64,000 bases of DNA from Carnegiea gigantea (taxonomy: Eukaryota; Streptophyta; Magnoliopsida; Caryophyllales; Cactaceae): assembly GCA_029747015.1 (NCBI GenBank), contig JAKOGI010000338.1:242501-306500 (forward strand), given 5' to 3'. A model generated the notes under the pieces. The model was not told the origin of the DNA. It searched no databases and saw only the letters and a list, made by a program, of their open reading frames with translations. Of the stretch, positions 1 to 12,419 are shown piece after piece (positions within the stretch are counted from its first letter, which is position 1; every line of letters begins with the position of its first letter). The position numbers were made by a program, and so were the translations under genes.

Positions 1-333
1 CCGAACTCTTCACCCAAGTCCGACTCGGGGGAGAAGTATATGTTGTATTTTGTGTTCGGCTGTACGATTAGGCTTGGTTCCTGGGCTTATTTCCTGAGCT
101 TTGGTATCCTTCCCCCTCCCCACCCGTTGTGATCCAGTGGTGACCCTTGCGATAAGAGTCTAATGAATTGGGCATCTATTTACACGCGTAAAAAAAGTTC
201 TAATTAACTAAAAAGTGGGTTGGGGGGTGCTTTTAATCCCTATCATTGTTGCAATAAAAAGTAGTGAAGCTTGGCGTTCGCACGTGAGAATTATATCATG
301 CTGAATTGAAAGATACATAAAATGTCCCTATAG
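1..333. other. intergenic, no gene seen
   Basis: The first 160 bases are richer in GC than what follows, so they may be the tail of a gene or element that begins outside the window. I could not find a convincing reading frame or splice signal. The rest is AT-rich. Confidence 0.4.
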
Positions 334-742
334 AAGATCTTAGCTGATATTTTCTTTGTCTCCCCCCCCCCCCAATTCCAAATAGCAATGGATGGAACAT
401 ACCTTATCCACTCTAATAATGAAAGGGTCGTATGCCCCAAAGTAATCTAATCTTTCAAGTCCCTTAGGATTATGGTGGCCCTTAAAATAAATTTCTAGGG
501 CATTATGTTGTGATTAAGTAGTCGATCCAATCAATGATGATCTTAGCTGATATTTTCTTTGCCCCCCACCACCCGAAATTCAAAATAACGATGGATGGAA
601 CGTACCTTACCTACTCTAATAATGAAAGGGTCCTATGCCCCAAAGTAATCTAATCTTTCAATTCCCGTAGGGATTATGGTGACCCTTAAAATAAATTTTT
701 AGGGCATTATGTTGTGATTAAGTAGTCGATCCAATCAATAAC
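334..742. repeat. tandem duplication of a ~203-bp unit
   Basis: Two head-to-tail copies each begin with GATCTTAGCTGATATTTTC (about 336 and 539), followed by a C-rich tract. Each ends with the phrase AAGTAGTCGATCCAATCAAT. The copies differ by scattered substitutions and by the length of the C tract. No open frame runs through the unit. It looks like a simple local duplication. Confidence 0.9.
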
Positions 743-3024
743 GATTGGCGTCAATTCATTTGTTATCCTCATTACTTATGGTAACACACATTTGGGGTTC
801 GTCCCTTGGTGTTGCATTTTCTCTGCTTTGAGAAGGTTGGAGTGGATGAGGCCAACGACCCTCACGCCTGTGTATACCTCCCTGGTCTGCTAACTCATAA
901 AATTTCTTTAAGAGGAGGCTTAGTAGATGACTCAACTTTCTTCGTAAAAAAACAAAAAGTTCAATCAATAAGTTAAATGCATAAAATTTCTATAAAATTA
1001 GAATCTTAATCATTCTTCTTAATAAAAAAATTGTGATAGTCATATATATGATAACTAACGTATTTATAATCATGAATACGATATCATACTATATGTGTCA
1101 ACTAGTTCATCGTAAATTCTCAATGAGCTTATCTGACCATAATGCTTTCATAAGACGGTTTGACTTATGAAGCATAGACGATATATCATATGATTATATC
1201 TGTATAGTATGCGGTGATTGTGGATATCTCTCCTCTAATTATAACTTCTATTAGGATCAAAATATCTTCACATAATAACGAAGATGAAGCCAAACATAAT
1301 TGGCCATCTTGAGCCAATCACGGAGACATTAAGCAAAACTCAAATTCATCATATTACTTTTTGAAAAATTTGGCCAACCACTTCTTGGCAAGATATATTA
1401 ATCATTAATTAATCATTAATCATAAGTCCAGGTCAACGTTAAATCATAACCCTGAAATTTTTGTCTGCGAGTCATTAACTCACAACACTAACACGCAACA
1501 TTCATACATTGTTTTTTTTAAGGAAAGGGATAATTTATTGATAATCCATAATACGTCATATATACGGTACCTATAGTGCAAATTCGACTAATGTAAATAC
1601 AATCTTTAATATCAAAATCATATCCCAACATCAAAAATACTAATTTGAAACACGTTGATCGTTTGTATTCTCACATTCGCTGTTTCTTGATATAGCTTGG
1701 GGAAGAAACTCATAGATCTGTTATAGTTTCTTGACTGATGTTGATCTGCTGATCACGTGTAGCACTCTTCGGCTAGACATTCTCTAATACCAAAGATTAT
1801 ATTTGAAAGACTGAAATTCATGAAAGCATCGCTTCAACATGTATAATTGATTAATCCCTTTAAAGTCAGAAAGACACACAACAAGATAAAAACAGTCATG
1901 TAATAAACTATCATAATTGGAGAGACAAAAACAGCTCTCATAAAAGGAGAGATTAGTTAATCTCCCAATTGGAGATGATACAACTAAACCGACAAATAAT
2001 ACTAATATTAAAGCAAAGAAAAGTTGGAAATGGCTAGAGAACCAGTCATCCCCTCCTTCATGTTCAATTCGGGAAGAAAACTACTACTCTTAGTGTTGGC
2101 AATGGTTGAGAAAATGGAGAGAAGTTGGAGAGGAAAAGAAACCGCAACATTCATACATTTAAGTAAGAGATAACATTTCCTTCCAAAAAAATTAGGAGAG
2201 CACCTTAATTAACCTTTTGGTCACATATTATCCAAAGTCTGCATCATACTTTTGAGAATACATACTTTCATCAGGAGATGTCAGCAAATATATATTAAAA
2301 AATAAACCATATAATAAATATTTCATCTAAAAATATATAAATATATAATGTGAGAACGCATATTCTCAAGTGTATATAATAATTTGCCCATCCCATTGTG
2401 CAAAAACAACAATGTTATTTCTGGTTATGGAGATATTATTTCTAAAATATTCTAAGTCAAATTTTTTTTGATAAATTATTATTCTAAAAATTTTTTAAAA
2501 AATAGAAATTAAGTTTGTGAAATATTTTACTATAATTTACTACTGCCTCCATTCTGTCCACCGTTATTATTACAGTTGATTTTTTTAGTCAAAATTTGTA
2601 AACTATGATTATAAATTTAATAAGAAAGTGTATCTTTTCTAATGTTTCTAAAATATCTTTTAATAATATATTTCATGACGTATTTTGATTAAAAATGATG
2701 ACATAGACAGTCCTTGAAGATTGAAAGCCAACTATGACAACAACAGTACCATAAATTAAGTGACTGTAATTTCAACCCTTAAAAAAGTAAACATTTACAT
2801 ATTTTAATCACGAGTCAATTGTGCCTAAATGTCATTAGTGCATCACTATTTTGGCTTTCCAACTTTTTGAATTTCCAAATTGTTCTTTAACTTTTCGTTA
2901 TTTGATTAATTATTGCGGGAAAAAGTAATCTCCATTGCATTATCTAAGCCTTTTTCATGTTTTAAACATATTTAATGGTCAATCATGTCTGCCTTTTCTA
3001 GTGTCTCTTTCATTCAAAACAGTC
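743..3024. other. AT-rich intergenic DNA
   Basis: Nothing beyond short chance frames was found. Many short AT runs occur, especially between 2280 and 2700. No tRNA, promoter-gene pair or long repeat is visible. Confidence 0.5.
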
Positions 3025-3235
3025 AGGGCATTTTTTTGGGTAAGAAAAATACGTTAGTAAATTTGTAAAGTTGGTTGAAATTGATAGGAATAAATTGAAG
3101 CGGGTATTTTTTGTTAAAGCGAGTTCAAGTGGGTTAAAATGGGTTAAAGTTGATTGAAGTGGATTGAATTTTTTAAATATAATATGTAAAAGTTGGTTAA
3201 AATAGTGATAAGTGGGTTGAATTTAGTTGATGCCA
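3025..3235 (+). mobile_element. MITE-like element with degenerate GTTGAA-type repeats
   Basis: It starts with AGGGCAT followed by ACGTTAGTAAATTTG. The interior is a degenerate run of GGTTGAA, GGGTTAAA and GTGGATTGAA units. The same start and interior occur in the elements at 24162-24489 and, inverted, at 23058-23390, so this is a dispersed family. The right end is not clear here because it runs into another degenerate repeat. No coding capacity is seen, so if it is a transposon it is non-autonomous. Confidence 0.5.
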
Positions 3236-3420
3236 TGTGCGACAAAATTAGCTGTTTAGGTAGTTGATCGCGGTTCAAGTAGCGGATAACTATTTAGATA
3301 GCGGATAGTGTTTCTAATTTAACTGTTAGCGGACAGCTGTTTAGATTAACAGTCGAAACTAATATGTTCGGTAAATTTAGCTATTATGCTAGCTGATTAA
3401 TTTAAATTGATATAAAAGAA
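3236..3420. repeat. degenerate TAGCGGATA-type repeat
   Basis: Imperfect units such as AGTAGCGGATAACTATTTAG, GATAGCGGATAGTG and GTTAGCGGACAGC follow each other. The reverse complement of the same word set (CTAACCGCTA) makes up the block at 17925-18215, so these are two members of one repeat family in opposite orientation. Confidence 0.5.
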
Positions 3421-4526
3421 TATAGATAATTTCTAAAGATAGATTTTTAAAGGAAATTTTTTGACTGAAAAATACAAAATATTACTTAAAATGCTAAATA
3501 TCACTTAAAATATTAACCAAAATACTAACTTATCAAACGTTAAAAATTAATTAATTAGTATACTAAACTAATCAAAATACTAAATACTATTTAAAATGAA
3601 AAGAATAGCGCCTTCATGGAGAAATAAAATATCATGTCAAAGGTCAAAATGGATGACAAACATGTGAACCTGCGGAATGATAGGATGAATCATACACTGA
3701 CAAGTCACCACCAACCTACATCACAAACATAAAGCACCCACAATGATAATGAGTCTTAATCACAATAATTAGGGTAATTGATATAGAAAGCTACACGTAC
3801 AATCTACACTATTGCTAATGAAAGTTGATCATATCATAGATATATCTGCATAAAGTTGTGAGAGATCTTAACAACTAGAAACATGTATGCTGTGAATGCA
3901 AAAATTAGGTCAGTTTATGGTTTTAAATTTAAATTTTATTGATCGTTAAATTTGCCACTCTTTATTCGTAAGCTGTTAGGCTTCTAATTACCCTTTTCAA
4001 TTTTATGCGTCGTTTATTCTCTAATATTTAGAAGGTCATATGACTTAATTGAAAAAATGGGTAAAAGCATGACCATAGGTAATTTAGCTTGTTTACACAT
4101 ATAGGGCGGTCCAGTCTCTTGCTCACCTTCAATTCTATGATGTTAGTGATAAATTTGATTAGAGGAGAGTTTCAAGCAAATCTTAAGTTTGGCCCTGAAT
4201 TAGGTGTATGAGTACGTATCAATAAGTTCAATTCAATAGAATAAAATTGAGGTTCTTTTCTATCCCAAAAAATAAACAAATAAAATCTATTTATAATTTT
4301 AAATATTCACTTAGAAGGCTAGTTGATTTTTTGAATTAAAGTCAACAAAACATCTAAACTTTATTCTTATTTTCCCTTCATCACTAATCCAGAAAATTCA
4401 TGCACATAGCCACATACTATTACTTTCGAACCTATTAATTCGAATTTTGATTCATCTTTACCTCAACTGCACTTATTATGATATTTGTATTAAAATTATA
4501 AAATTATTTATGGCGACTTTCCACTT

Positions 4527-4529
<3 letters not shown>
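3421..4529. other. AT-rich intergenic DNA
   Basis: I see no gene or repeat with clear limits here. Confidence 0.5.

Positions 4530-4579
<50 letters not shown>
4530..4579. repeat. (AT)n microsatellite, 50 bp
   Basis: A perfect AT dinucleotide run. It produces false Ile-Tyr frames on both strands. Similar runs lie at 14828-14865 and 34906-34949. Confidence 0.98.
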
Positions 4580-4581
<2 letters not shown>

Positions 4582-5640
4582 GGGTTATTATTTTTATTTT
4601 TCAAATGCAAATTGTGCTTAAATTGGCCCAACGTAGAAGTAAAGGCAAAAAGCTCCAATAAATGTTTAGGAATAAAACTAAAGAGGCAAGGTTAGCCGAC
4701 AAATAAGAATCAGAAGACTCGTACTTATTGAGCCCCACAGCCACATTGTGGCAATCTTCTATCTCTTTTCTTTTTGTATTTTTTTTCCATAGTGATAGAC
4801 CAAAGTTCTATAGGACAAATAAAAAATGAAATAGGGCTAATGTTATTTTTTCCAATGTAAGTGGAAAATCATTTCTATGATGTTGATTGTGTTTTAAATA
4901 AATTTTTATTTATGTGATATGAAAAGGAGCACCAAAATAAAGTAGATAAAATTTATGGAGATTTGATTTTGATATCAGCCTTTTCAAAATTTGACACGCT
5001 GAATTTAATTTGTGGATTTTTGCCAAGATCTTATTAAGCATATATACATTTTAGTATGTTATTACATATCGTTAATTCATTTGCATCCGATAAGTTTATC
5101 AAATTCTTACTTTTGAGTAATAGCAAATGTTTTATGGGAATGTCCAAATCAAGCAAGGTTTATATAATGCACGAAATATACTGTGACATGACCGCAACTA
5201 CGTTTAGTATTAAGATCGCCCATCGCATATATATACTATTAAGATTTCCCAATTAATTAATTATATATACTCTTAGGGTAAATCAACTTCTGAAGTTACC
5301 AAATCGCTACATCTTACACTCGAGGACTAGATAATTAATTGTTACCATCTTTTACTCTAAAGGAGGTAATTTACTATACTTTAAGATGGAAGGTTAATAA
5401 AAATCCATTTCTGAATACCTTATATAATTTTATTAATAGTTAACTTTCCCAAATTCTTAGTACATAATCGAACTTAGAACATGAGATATTATACTTAAGA
5501 ACTTTTTTCATACTATTTATTGATGCTTAATTTTCCTAATGGTGATTTTGACTCTAACAATCAAATCTCATCTTCATTACTGACAATTAAACAATTTTTT
5601 TTTTAACATATCAAATTCACCATCTCATAATATAATATCT
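4580..5640. other. AT-rich intergenic DNA
   Basis: Only short chance frames were found. Confidence 0.5.
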
Positions 5641-5789
5641 CAGGTCTAATTACATGTCATGCCAACTATCTTACAATATAATTTATCTCCAAACCCTTCA
5701 TCCAAAATTACCAATGATGCCTTTTTTTGTAGGCCCCACCAAACGCAATCAACGGTAAATCAAGGTCCGGATAATCCGGCGAATACAGA

Positions 5790-6020
5790 AACCCGCCACG
5801 TGGCCGCAGAAGGAGGACTGAACGCATTGATCATGTGGATCTGACAAATCCAACGGGGCCGCCAGCCGCGTGCTGTTTGCCTGCGCACCACCGCATAATA
5901 ACAAAAGCGACAGCGTCGCACGTGCTCCATAACTCTGAGGTGCCACGTGTGGGCTTCCAACGCTTCTATCTACACTCCTATTAGCTACATTATTTGTGAC
6001 AAACAGGCTTCTATATATAA
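5790..6020 (+). promoter_or_regulatory. promoter-like island with three G-boxes and a TATA box
   Basis: A GC-rich island in AT-rich surroundings holds GCCACGTGGC at 5795-5804, GCACGTGC at 5918-5925 and CACGTG at 5944-5949, then TATATATAA at 6012-6020. G-box/ABRE clusters about 60 bp upstream of a TATA box are typical of ABA- or light-responsive plant promoters (bZIP and bHLH sites). The first ATG downstream (about 6088) opens only an 11-codon frame, and I could not find further exons. It may be the promoter of an RNA gene, of a lost gene, or of a short gene I could not resolve. Confidence 0.45.
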
Positions 6021-7754
6021 TTTTATCATTTTTGTGTTTTTAAAAAATTCGTTCTTGGCGGTTTTGGTGCTCAAAGAGAAGACAAAAATGCACAAGGCAA
6101 TAGTGGTGAATCTAAACATATAAAACAAGAATATTAATCTATCAAATTATCTATTTTAGAAGCATTTATATATATTAATCTAACCTCCTTCGAAATATAA
6201 ATTATTGAATTATTTTTTTTGGCTAGGGGTGTCCATGAACGCCCCACAGCTCCACATAGATCTGTCTATGCAAGGGATAACAAAAATAAAGTCTGTCTTT
6301 CCATAATTTGCCAAGAAATGGAAACTTCGCCTTCCTGCATACTATTTGAGTATTTGCTACGAAAAATATCAGCATGTTTTTTAAACAAATTCGTATCTAT
6401 AAATTAGTATGATATAGTAGGTTCAAATTTTATAAACAAATTATAATCTAATATTTTGTATTGAATTAATGAATAGTAATACATTACTAGCACTTTAAGT
6501 CTTGTAAAACTATTCTCTATTTTATTTGGGATATAAGTAATATCACCTAGGTCATAATCAACATAATTTATCATCAAATTCTATGTGTTTTAATTTTGAA
6601 TAGTAGCCATTCTTTTGGCTCAAAACTAAGGTGGAAAAACCACCCAATCAAATCCTTTTAAATCAAAATATTTAGCATTGGCCAAAATATGCAAATGTTT
6701 CATACCTTATGTGCATTTATATATGTAGTGTATTAAAAGGGCTAAAACACACATGTTTTGAGGGGAAGAGTCTCACAATAGTTTTTTTTTTTTTTTTGGG
6801 GGGGGGGGGAATTTACTTCTATTGGATAAACTATTCCTGAACTTTCAACCGTAAACTTAAACTTTTGATTGAGTTGGTTCTTGAACGTGTGAAAAGTTTA
6901 ATGGAGACGTTGTTCAACAATACGTAATTTTATATATGTTGTACTCTTATTAAAAGGGCCAAACACACAAATATTGTGAGTTACTCCATACATCAAGTTT
7001 AACATACGTAATTTTAACGTTGTACTCTTTTATTTATGCATAATTTGGTCATGTTTTACTCAACTAAAACAATTTAAGTTTACACTCAGATTCATTATTT
7101 AAAGGTTTGACCCTGGATTATAGTAATTCTAAGTTCATGCACATCTAAAATGATGCCAAGGATAGATGTCCCTCAAGCGGCAAGGGAACATGCAAAATAC
7201 TATTAATATGAATCCAATTATTGGCAAAAACATGTGAAATTGAATGAATTGATAAAGAATCGAGTTACTACCTCTTTTATTTTTCTTTTTTTTGGGGGGG
7301 GGGGGTAAGAACTGGTTTTTTAACTTGAACAGAGCAGGCCCTAACAATTGTGCATGTATTAGAAGCCCCCAATAACCCCACAAAAATAAAGTTTTGTTAA
7401 AAACAATTTGGTCTGGACCCAACAGATCATTTGTTAGGTTTGGGGAGACGAACCCATGAAGTACCGAGCCCACCAAAGGTCTACTTCGATCACATTTGAA
7501 TTGTACTGTATTGTCATTTATCAACCTGTCTCTCTCACCCTTGAAATGGACCAACAATTACCACCATTATTTGACCTGTACTTTTATTCTTTCCATTAAA
7601 AAAGGGCCCCAAAAAAATTATTTATAGCAAGTTAGCAAACATGACCCATAGAAGAAGTATTTTGTATTTTTTAAACCATGTATTACTTGTTGATAAAAAA
7701 AAAGTTCATTTAACATTTACTTCTTTTTTGGTCTTAAATCCTTCATTTCACTGA
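6021..7754. other. intergenic, with T/G homopolymer junctions
   Basis: No gene is supported. Poly-T runs that switch to poly-G occur near 6781-6810 and 7281-7306. Confidence 0.5.
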
Positions 7755-7895
7755 AGTCGAACGACTATTGGCTCAATAAGGAGGGTAAAGTTCTCCCATC
7801 ACAGATTTTCTCTATTAACAAAACTTGAACTCGAGACCTTACTTAAGGGGGAACAAGTGCTGACCTACTTAAACCAATTTGTGTTGATTAACATT
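7755..7895 (-). mobile_element. SINE-like fragment
   Basis: Read on the minus strand, the block has GGTTTAAGTAGGTCAGC followed some 40 bases later by GGTCTCGAGTTCAAG. The arrangement resembles the A and B boxes of a tRNA-derived SINE. The match to the pol III consensus is loose, and the ends and target-site duplication are not clear. Confidence 0.3.
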
Positions 7896-8167
7896 TACTT
7901 GTTGATATAAAAATTAAAAAAAGTTTACTTAACATTTACTTATTTAGTTCATATTGGATTGGACTGTTTAAACATCTTAAAGAAAGGCGATTATTCCAAA
8001 TTTTAAATAACCTTACCTGATACATCAACGTGATGTCAATATATAAAACACTCGTCATACATCAGAATAGGTAGGAAAATTTAAACATACTTGAACTTAC
8101 TTCGAGAAATGAAGAAGACTATTTCTAAAAGACCAACAAAATTTTAAGGGAAGGCACCATGCACCGG

Positions 8168-8171
8168 TTTT

Positions 8172-8202
<31 letters not shown>

Positions 8203-8206
8203 GGGG
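8168..8206. repeat. poly-T/poly-G junction tract (T14 G25)
   Basis: A run of T passes straight into a run of G. It is the purest of many tracts in this window with the order 5'-T-then-G-3' (or C-then-A on the other strand). It lies about 180 bp beyond the stop codon of the minus-strand gene. Confidence 0.95.
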
Positions 8207-8384
8207 ATTAAGTTTATAAACTGAAGAAACAAGGATTAAACTGGAGAGAGTGGGGCAAAACCTTGGAACTATATTTGAGAAACAGAATCGAACAATACTA
8301 CTACATGAGATTTTATACTCCCTGTAAAACCAAAGAAAAAGGAGGGGGGGGGGGGTTGTTTGAAGAATAGGAAAAACAAACAGG

Positions 8385-11300
8385 TTAATCTTTCCATCCT
8401 TCTTTGCTGAGACGCCGAGAAGCAAGGCCCCTAGAAGAAAGATTAGGTGTAGCAGGCAATGTTGGTGTCATGGGCGCCTCTTCATCACCCCAACTGTCAT
8501 CCCAACTGTTGTCCCAACCACCATTTGGTTCTGGAACTGTTTTTGCAATATCAGAAACCGGGAGCTCCATCTCGACAGCCTGATACCCGTTCTTGAGAAC
8601 GAGCTTCTTATGTAAACCGAAGTACATCCAAGCACATCCAAATACCAGAAATGAAGTGAGAGTGAGGAATATGATGAAATGGGTCTTGGTCCAGTTGTTG
8701 AGGTATCTAAGCTTGAAAGCATAACGGGCCTCTACACGGTCATTGTGAGGAACCAACTCTCTGAAGTCAAGAATGCAGCGGCTATCCTCTGTTGTCAAGA
8801 AGATTAGGCTGTCCATTCCGTCATATGCAATGGAGACTTTCACCTGTAAGACACACCACAATCACCCTTGTGACAATGTATAGTTTTTGGGGATGTGAAT
8901 GGGTAATTTCACAGCAGGGCATAAATGAAATATAACAATCGAGTTTCAAAAAAAATCAGGATATTGGTTCCTTGACGGATAGCACACCAGGATATATCAA
9001 GTGCTATGTTATTTAAACTTTTCATTTCACTTCCAACAGTGTATGCAACACACTTGACTGTTAGCATATGTTAGATATTTGCGCATTTCATTTTACACCA
9101 AAAAAGGCCCAAATTGTTAGAGATGGTGGACATAGACACCATTTAGATCCACTAGTGGCTGGAATTGATTGTAGCCCAGTCAAGTAGCATCAATTTTGAA
9201 GAAACATATTCATCAGATGGCCAGAGGCATTTCTTCGCTAGATAATTCAGGGAATCATTCATCAGAACAAATACATCAACACAGAATCCATTGGCAATCG
9301 CTCAAACCTACATCCATTCTATACTTGTACCTTTTTGTCTTCTTTTGGCTGAAGTTGAACCTTTGACTCCTCCAGCTGAACAAAGGCGGGAGCTGTAATT
9401 GAAATATTAACCAGTCTCGCTCCTTTATTCCAAATTTGGAGTGAAAGATCAGGAGAATCTGATAAATCACAAGGCCAAAGATGAGGTTGGTCTCAGAACT
9501 ATAAATCAGTGCATTTCAACATGCAGCGTAATATAGGATATTATAAATAACAATATGGCACTATAGGGCTGTGATCGGATTTGCAGCAGTTGCAAAAAGT
9601 GCTCTGTAGGGAATTCAGTTCAAATGCTACGAGATGGAAATGAGGGAATGTCTACAATACCTGGGTTTAATCAGATACAATTTGAAGGATTTTATAGGTT
9701 CATTGATCAGAGTTGTAACGATAGATAGGGGGAAATGACACTAAGGAACCAACGATTCTCTGTTCTTAAACAACCCATATTTTCCACACTTAATCAGCAT
9801 TTGATAGATTATCCAAAAGGATACTAGTAGAATCCGCACTTGAACCACATTTTTATCGAACAGGTGCAATGTTTAAATACTAGGGGAGGATTAGAGAGGA
9901 GGAGGTTTACATGTTTATCCACTTTTTCTACTAGGGTGTTCTCATGAGTGTCCTCATTCGGGCCGTTTACCAACTGCCCCCCCCCCCCAAAAAAACCCCT
10001 AAAAGTAAATAAAAAGGAGAAAGATCTAACTCCTTGTAGACATATGGAACCTTCAGCTAATACATAAATAACCATTTCCATCCAAAATGTTACTAATGTG
10101 ATATACATTTCCCCAAAAAAGAATCCAACAACTCACATCTAAATCAGCACCCATATTCTCGAATAATAGATATTTACAGATCACGATGTTGACCAACGAC
10201 CATAGTAATACGATCAATAGTTTCAGACCTTGGTTAGCACATATCATAAACATAATCATTTTACTACTGAACTTAGATCATTTCAATGTTAATTCACATA
10301 TGCAATGAGTGATTACTAGTATATTTCCTTTAGAGAGAGTCCTTACAAAAGCCAACATTTTTGTAAGAAAAGAATATATCCTTGCAATGCTTTTACACGG
10401 CAATACCCAAGAATTTTACAACCTGGCTTTGGTAACAAGGTTCCCCAAGCTGCCCAGCTGCTAACACCACAGAAAAGAAGATGCATATCAATTTTTGGAG
10501 TTCTTCTATCACTTCTGAGATTATTCAGATGCACAGCTGTACTGCATCTCCCCCCCCCCCAAAAAAAAAACAAAAGGCCACTGCAAAAAATGTGATTAAT
10601 AGCAAGAAGGTTTGTTGCTATTGTTGTGATCAAGGATTCAAAATGCAGTTTTGGTCGCAATTTCGGTTTCCGTAGCGGTACGGCAAAATCGCTCCAATAT
10701 GGCAATCACGTTCCATATCGCGGCTATCACGGCATGAAAACGCGGTTCGCCCAACTCCAAAACCTTTCCAATGCGGCCGTTTCGTCGCGGTTCGGCCACA
10801 TTTTGAATCCATGGCTGTGATAGAGAGAACAAGGCACTTAGGAGATGCAACATAATATGCTACATAGATAGGTGCCAAAAGCTGCTTGGTCCATCAGTTT
10901 TACTGATTCACTATAGAGTTGATGAATCAAGTTCGAATCCTTGTGTGACATCATAAGGTACAAAAAATTTGGCTACACACCAGAAAAAAAACCAACAATG
11001 AGTGCAAAACCTCCTCAGGTGTTTTTGGAACACAGGATACATACAAGCCCAAGCAAACCTCATGGTACAAACAATGCAATGAGTTGGGGGTCAGACTATG
11101 CGTAATGCATTGTTCGCTAAAATGGCAACAACAACAATTCCTAGTGTGGGTCCCGGGTCCCGCCCTTGCGTAGTTTGGGGAGACCTAGATGTAGGCTACC
11201 TTACTTCTGCAAGCACTCATTGTTTAATGCAGTGAGATAGCATGGGAACAGCAGCTATGCCTAATAACAAGGATAACAATATTCGGTTATGAGGAGCTTA

Positions 11301-12335
11301 CCGTTCCCAGGAACTCTTAAGCAGGCAGTTAGATTCTTCTTCTCATCAACACACATGCCAGATGGATCACACTCGGTATCCCGCAAACTTCCCTTCACAC
11401 CCATCGAAGAAGCAGATGATTCCTTGTTGCCGTCCTTTGCTTGCACTTGATTAGAATCAAGCCCTTCTTGCAAAGCCCCTGTATTGCTAATCTCTTTATC
11501 CTCAATTGTCACTTGTTTAGAATTCTCTCCTTTTGAACCTACTGTATTGCCACTCTCTTTAACCTTATTAACCACTTGTTTAGAATTGTCTCCTTGTTCT
11601 GAACCTCCTGTATCGCCACTCTCTTTAGCCTCATTGGCCACTTGTTTAGAATCAACACTTCCCTTTGAACTTCCTGTGTTATCACTGTCTTTATCCCTAT
11701 TTTTGAATCCCCCATTTGAACTATCTGCAGAAACTTTCCCAATCGCATCTTTTGATTCCAGTGTATTGTTTACATTGGTTTTCAACAAATCATTCTGTAC
11801 AACTTCTTTTGGGTTTTCTATTTGTTCTTTCTTTAATGGGGCAACAATGGCAGAATCAGAACCAGAGTTAGCCTCAAGATTTTGTTGATTTGCACTGGTT
11901 GTACCAGTATCATTAGCTACAAAACGACTCCTGTGCTCCAAACCATCTTTTACCTATGTTCCCGAACAAATCAACAAGCAAACAAAAAAGCACAAAAACT
12001 TAAAAAAAAAATATAAAATGATCAACTACCCATGAAGCCAAATCCAATCAAGAGGGGGTGGGGGGTGTCGACTACCTGTCGATTGGAATCAGAGCAGTCA
12101 ACAAGAAGAGGTAGGAAAACAATCCCAATAAGAACATAGCTTATCTTCAAGAATTGAAGCATATCCATCTCCTCATACTAGAAGCAAACCCCTATCTGAC
12201 TCAATATGAAGCATCAGATCCATCAAATTTGAAGCAATTCAACACAAAAATAGTAGCCCAAATGAGCTTCACATACATAAAAGTCAATTGTTAAGCGGAA
12301 TAAGCAAGAAAGGACAAGGGGAAGTAGTACAAACC
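8385..12335 (-). CDS. single-pass type I membrane protein, DUF7356-like (443 aa, 4 coding exons)
   Basis: Coding exons are 12168-12076, 11953-11302, 9458-9331 and 8843-8385, with GT/AG borders and phases 0, 1, 0. A 5' UTR intron runs from 12334 to 12178, and its upstream UTR exon ends at 12335. The ATG at 12168 opens a signal peptide (hydrophobic stretch [14 protein letters not shown]). Residues 32-240 are low-complexity, rich in Ser, Gly, Asn and Lys, with three near-copies of an SKQV..KESG block of about 21 residues. A short Cys-containing region (CDPSGMC..CLRVPGN) is followed by the conserved globular part ([32 protein letters not shown]), a membrane segment at about 345-368, and an acidic cytosolic tail with a WDNSWDDSW motif. 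The layout matches plant proteins annotated as DUF7356, a family whose function is not known to me. Intron 2 carries a MITE and a dispersed repeat. Confidence 0.85.
10550..10570. repeat. C11/A10 homopolymer junction
   Basis: A C run goes directly into an A run. It lies inside intron 2 of the DUF7356-like gene and is the opposite-strand form of the T/G junctions. Confidence 0.95.
10634..10810. mobile_element. 177-bp CpG-rich element with 12-bp terminal inverted repeats
   Basis: GGATTCAAAATG at 10634-10645 and CATTTTGAATCC at 10799-10810 are perfect inverted repeats. The interior is CpG-rich with repeated GCGGT, TTTCGG and GCGGTTCG words, unlike the surrounding intron. It is non-coding, so it reads as a MITE or a foldback repeat sitting in intron 2 of the DUF7356-like gene. 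Confidence 0.6.
11110..11215. repeat. dispersed repeat, copy 1
   Basis: It contains GTGGGTCCCG, then GGGGAGACCTAGATGTAGGC and CTTACTTCTGCAAG. The same order of words returns at about 29845-29945 and 43725-43825. The words resemble the 3' part of tRNA-derived plant SINEs, but I cannot place the ends. Confidence 0.5.
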
Positions 12336-12419
12336 TCGAGCATTCCATACTTGGAAGCTTCTTTCCCGAGTCTCACCAGCAAAATCGGAAACCAAAGAAA
12401 AAGAGAGGAGTTTGTATCA

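Noticed and set aside
4447..4695. Open frames on both strands across the AT repeat
   Set aside because: They are created by the (AT)n run reading as Ile-Tyr and have no other support.
7135..7557. 140-codon minus-strand frame
   Set aside because: It runs through a homopolymer tract (Pro/Lys runs), has no domain-like content, and no promoter or splice partner was seen.
10905..10970. SINE suggested by the B-box-like word AGTTCGAATCC
   Set aside because: No matching A box at proper spacing, no tail and no second copy in the window.
11484..11888. 134-codon plus-strand frame inside exon 2 of the DUF7356-like gene
   Set aside because: It is the complement of the low-complexity repeat region of the real gene.
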